64,000 nt of DNA, from assembly GCA_017434885.1 (NCBI GenBank), contig JAFSGE010000056.1, positions 124,001-188,000 on the forward strand, read 5' to 3'. Origin of the DNA: Lachnospiraceae bacterium. Its GTDB lineage: Bacteria > Bacillota > Clostridia > Lachnospirales > Lachnospiraceae. Below are positions 61,864 to 64,000 of this stretch, piece by piece. Each line of letters starts with the position of its first letter. The first letter of the stretch is position 1. The notes beneath the pieces are model-generated. The model searched no databases. It saw nothing but the letters and a program-made list of their open reading frames with translations, and was not told the DNA's origin. The translations under genes were made by a program, and so were the position numbers.

Positions 61864-62484
61864 CTATTTTACTTTTACAAATACATCATGGCAACAATTG
61901 CCACCCTCGCCGATTGCCGAATATCTGATAAATTTTGCATGTCTATGTAAAACCTCATACGCATATCTGTCATGAGTACAAAACACTTTTGTAAATTCCG
62001 GATATCCATGTGCGTTGCAGACATCAAAATATAAACACTTTGTAATCCGATATTCAAAACGCTGCTCGCTGTCCTCAATTACTTCTGTTTCCCAACAAAT
62101 TGATTTTGCTCCTACCATATCCTCTTTTACACTATTTGCCGAAATGACAAATCCATTTGGCAGTAAATCGGCCACCCTGTATGCCAATGACGCTACTCTT
62201 CGAAGCGGTCTGCACATATAATCATAAATTGCAATACCATCCTGTTTTGAAAATCCGTTTTCCAGCAACAATTCATAAGCCGCTAAACCTGAATAAATAT
62301 TAAGATAACTGGTGAATCTCTCGTTATTGCTTCCGAAATCGGCATTATTTATATACTTAAGAAACCGCTCTTTATACTGCTTCTTTAGTATCTCACTATT
62401 CATATATCCTCTGTTCTTTAATGCTCTTTTTAAACGTTTCGAATAATGTTGTTTAAAAAAAGATATCATCTTATCATTTTTCAT
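61864..62484 (-). CDS. L-2-amino-thiazoline-4-carboxylic acid (ATC) hydrolase-like protein
   Basis: A 206-residue protein. The C-terminal part matches the ATC_hydrolase family: YRITKCLYFDVCNAHGYPEF, then FCTHDRYAYEVLHRHAKFI and GEGGNCCHDVFVKV. ATC hydrolase opens a thiazoline ring on the way to L-cysteine. Many family members in gut Clostridia have no tested substrate, so the reaction is tentative. The start ATG 62484 follows AGGAG by nine bases; GTG 62487 is possible. It starts three bases or less after the TetR stop. Confidence 0.82.
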   Translation of the reverse strand: MKNDKMISFFKQHYSKRLKRALKNRGYMNSEILKKQYKERFLKYINNADFGSNNERFTSYLNIYSGLAAYELLLENGFSKQDGIAIYDYMCRPLRRVASLAYRVADLLPNGFVISANSVKEDMVGAKSICWETEVIEDSEQRFEYRITKCLYFDVCNAHGYPEFTKVFCTHDRYAYEVLHRHAKFIRYSAIGEGGNCCHDVFVKVK

Positions 62485-62490
62485 CACTGT

Positions 62491-63075
62491 CTACTCCTCA
62501 AAAATATAGTCACAAAGCATCTTTCTCATAATGCTTAAATTCTCTTCCAATGCCTCCTCATGAAGCATTTTTTTATTTTCTACTGCTATTGCCATAATCT
62601 TCATCATATTAGCAATCACATAAACATTAGGTGTTCCTTTTACACCTTTTACATTCCTTAATAATGCTGAAACAATCTGCTCCTCTTTTGGAACATCCAG
62701 CACATATTCCTTCGGAAGTTTTTCATTCAACCACTCTTGATCCTCTTTACTAATGAAACGTACAATGTTTTTTTCTCCATTAAAAGAATACATAGCTAAA
62801 ATCTGCTCTATGGCTTTTCTGTCCATACCGCCATCATTGGCAGCATTCCTATTTAAAACCTTCTTTAATTCTTCCTTACTGTATTGAATAACAGCATAAA
62901 CATAGTATTCCTTTGCAGGATAAAAATGATAAAATGTCCCTTTGCCTATTCCTGCTCTGTCGGTCACTTCGCTGATTGTCATTTTGCGTATGCCTTTTTC
63001 CTTAATCAGCTCAATACCAACTTCCAATAATTTTTCATGTACTTCTGTTCTTCTTTCCAAAGTAAAAATAGACAT
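62491..63075 (-). CDS. TetR-family transcriptional regulator
   Basis: A 194-residue repressor. The N-terminal helix-turn-helix has TISEVTDRAGIGKGTFYHFYP; the C-terminal ligand domain is variable. ATG 63075 has GGAGG six bases upstream. A promoter with an inverted repeat overlapping its start lies just upstream, so it very likely represses its own operon including the ATC-hydrolase-like and membrane genes. Confidence 0.94.
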   Translation of the reverse strand: MSIFTLERRTEVHEKLLEVGIELIKEKGIRKMTISEVTDRAGIGKGTFYHFYPAKEYYVYAVIQYSKEELKKVLNRNAANDGGMDRKAIEQILAMYSFNGEKNIVRFISKEDQEWLNEKLPKEYVLDVPKEEQIVSALLRNVKGVKGTPNVYVIANMMKIMAIAVENKKMLHEEALEENLSIMRKMLCDYIFEE

Positions 63076-63089
63076 TCCAGCCCTCCAAA

Positions 63090-63114
63090 TGACCATTTTT
63101 CATATTTTTGGTCA
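63090..63114. promoter_or_regulatory. Operator-like inverted repeat of the TetR operon
   Basis: TGACCA (63090-63095) and TGGTCA (63109-63114) form a perfect 6-bp inverted repeat with a 13-base AT-rich spacer. It lies directly downstream of the promoter -10, where a TetR operator blocks initiation. Confidence 0.6.
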
Positions 63115-63119
63115 CTTAA

Positions 63120-63148
63120 ATTTTATCATTTACATAAAAACATGTCAA
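63120..63148 (-). promoter_or_regulatory. Sigma-A promoter of the TetR operon
   Basis: TTGACA (63148-63143), 17-base spacer, TAAAAT (63125-63120) on the minus strand. Confidence 0.8.
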
Positions 63149-63154
63149 TCATAA

Positions 63155-63186
63155 CGAAAAAAGAGCCTATCATGACGATAAGCTCT
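63155..63186 (-). terminator. Intrinsic terminator of the hybrid kinase gene
   Basis: AGAGC-x-TATC pairs with GATA-x-GCTCT (63162-63186); TTTTTT follows on the minus strand. It lies about 78 bases past the kinase stop. Confidence 0.78.
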
Positions 63187-63263
63187 AAAAATCTCGTTAT
63201 TAATTAATTTATATATTGTACAGTTTAATGAGATTATCTGCTAATTCTTCATTACTTACATAT

Positions 63264-64000
63264 TTATAAGATTTTTTCTTCCGGCAGATACTTTAACAAC
63301 ACTTCATTCAATACCTGTGGCATAACCGGCTTTGATATAAAATCATTAAATCCTTCTGCTAAGTATCGTTCTCTGTCTCCGGCGATAGCATTTGCCGTAA
63401 GCATAATAACCGGAGTATTCTCGCACAATTTCTTTTCTTTCATGACATGGAGTGTTTCTATTCCATCCATTTCCGGCATCATGTGATCGAGAAAAATCAA
63501 GTCATATGTATTATGCTCTGTCAAAGCAAGACATTCCTTTCCGCTCATGGCTTCATCCGGCTGTACTTTATTTTGCTTTAACAAACCTTTTAACACTTTT
63601 ATGTTCATTTTGTTATCGTCTACCACCAAAATTTTCGCGTCCGGTGCCGTGAATCCTTTCTTTTGAACACTCTCCTTCGCTAAATAAGATTTTTTATCTT
63701 TAAAATCTCCTATCGGCGTGGCATCAATCACTTTTTGCCTTATTTCAAAAGAAAACTCGCTTCCCTTTCCATACTCGCTTACTATTTTCAGTTCACTGCC
63801 CATCAGCTTTAAAAATTGCTGTACAATATTCATTCCCAGGCCTGTGCCTTCAACATTCTTATTTTTTTCAAGATCAAATCTCTGGAAGGCATCATAAATT
63901 TTTTCAATATTTTCATTTCGGATTCCGATTCCTGTATCCTTTACGGAAAATGTTAAAACAGCTTCTTCCTGTTCAACCTTATTACAACTTACCTTTAATA
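63264..64000 (-). CDS. Hybrid sensor histidine kinase / response regulator (partial, 5' end outside window)
   Basis: The last 245 codons are present; the frame continues past base 64000. The end of a histidine-kinase ATPase domain is visible (FSVKDTGIGIRNENI, then VEGTGLGMNIVQQF). A linker and a C-terminal receiver follow: KILVVDDNKMNIKVLKGLL and phospho-acceptor Asp in LIFLDHMMPEMDG, with a conserved Lys in DFISKPVMP. Sensing domains and the H-box lie upstream of the window. An internal Met at 63833 is not a start, because coding sequence continues in frame before it. Confidence 0.93.
   Translation of the reverse strand, partial: LKVSCNKVEQEEAVLTFSVKDTGIGIRNENIEKIYDAFQRFDLEKNKNVEGTGLGMNIVQQFLKLMGSELKIVSEYGKGSEFSFEIRQKVIDATPIGDFKDKKSYLAKESVQKKGFTAPDAKILVVDDNKMNIKVLKGLLKQNKVQPDEAMSGKECLALTEHNTYDLIFLDHMMPEMDGIETLHVMKEKKLCENTPVIMLTANAIAGDRERYLAEGFNDFISKPVMPQVLNEVLLKYLPEEKIL

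Noticed and set aside
63264..63833. A stand-alone 189-residue response regulator starting at 63833
   Set aside because: Coding sequence continues in frame upstream with kinase motifs (DTGIGI, GTGLGM), so the ATG is internal to a larger hybrid kinase.
1..64000. tRNA, rRNA or CRISPR features
   Set aside because: No regularly spaced repeats, no cloverleaf-like sequences and no rRNA signatures were recognised in reading; a dedicated search could still find a weak tRNA.

Overview
The window is from a spore-forming, low-to-moderate GC Firmicute of class Clostridia, most likely family Lachnospiraceae. The evidence is the gene order Asp23(yqhY)-nusB-xseA-xseB-ispA-dxs-tlyA-nadK-argR-recN-spoIVB, a complete eight-gene spoIIIA operon, the order rimP-nusA-ylxR-ylxQ-infB-rbfA-nrnA-truB-ribF, and many c-di-GMP, chemotaxis and DUF342 signalling proteins. 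The genus cannot be settled from sequence alone. Almost every gene is on the minus strand; the exception is one AraC regulator. No rRNA, tRNA, CRISPR array, insertion sequence or recombinase gene was seen. Layout: 1-2339 holds a two-component system and the start of an FtsX-like ABC permease. 2448-3821 is a soluble zinc-binding chemoreceptor. 3929-7186 is an AT-rich inserted module with a double-XRE regulator, a 92-residue protein and an AAA/DUF4143 ATPase. It is bounded by two copies of the 3' end of spoIVB, one functional and one a 36-codon relic. spo0A, which normally follows spoIVB, is not in this window. 7175-17648 is the conserved housekeeping block from spoIVB to Asp23: recombination, arginine regulation, NAD kinase, isoprenoid synthesis, exonuclease VII and NusB. 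17765-21713 carries a transglutaminase-like lipoprotein, release factor 3 and phosphopentomutase. 21765-26793 is the spoIIIA operon, encoding the mother-cell secretion-like channel of the engulfed forespore. 26882-36975 holds pnp and rpsO with structured RNA signals, a polar amino-acid ABC transporter, an NlpC/P60 peptidase, a large unassigned membrane protein, ribF and truB. 37031-43601 completes the translation and ribosome-maturation cluster. 43741-48300 has a CPBP protease, UDP-glucose dehydrogenase, mannose-1-phosphate guanylyltransferase and ketopantoate reductase. 48321-57949 is a signalling island with two HD-GYP proteins, an EAL protein, a chemoreceptor and an FapA/DUF342 protein with about nine N-terminal repeats. 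All three c-di-GMP enzymes look like phosphodiesterases, and no intact GGDEF cyclase is present. One HD-GYP gene has a textbook promoter followed by a structured leader ending in an intrinsic terminator just before its ribosome binding site. 58092-63075 holds a class-II UvrA-like ATPase paired with an AraC regulator, then a TetR-controlled operon with an ATC-hydrolase-like enzyme and a small membrane protein. The window ends inside a hybrid histidine kinase. The two places most worth following up are the module in the spoIVB 3' end (3929-7290) and the leader of the HD-GYP gene (54595-54767).
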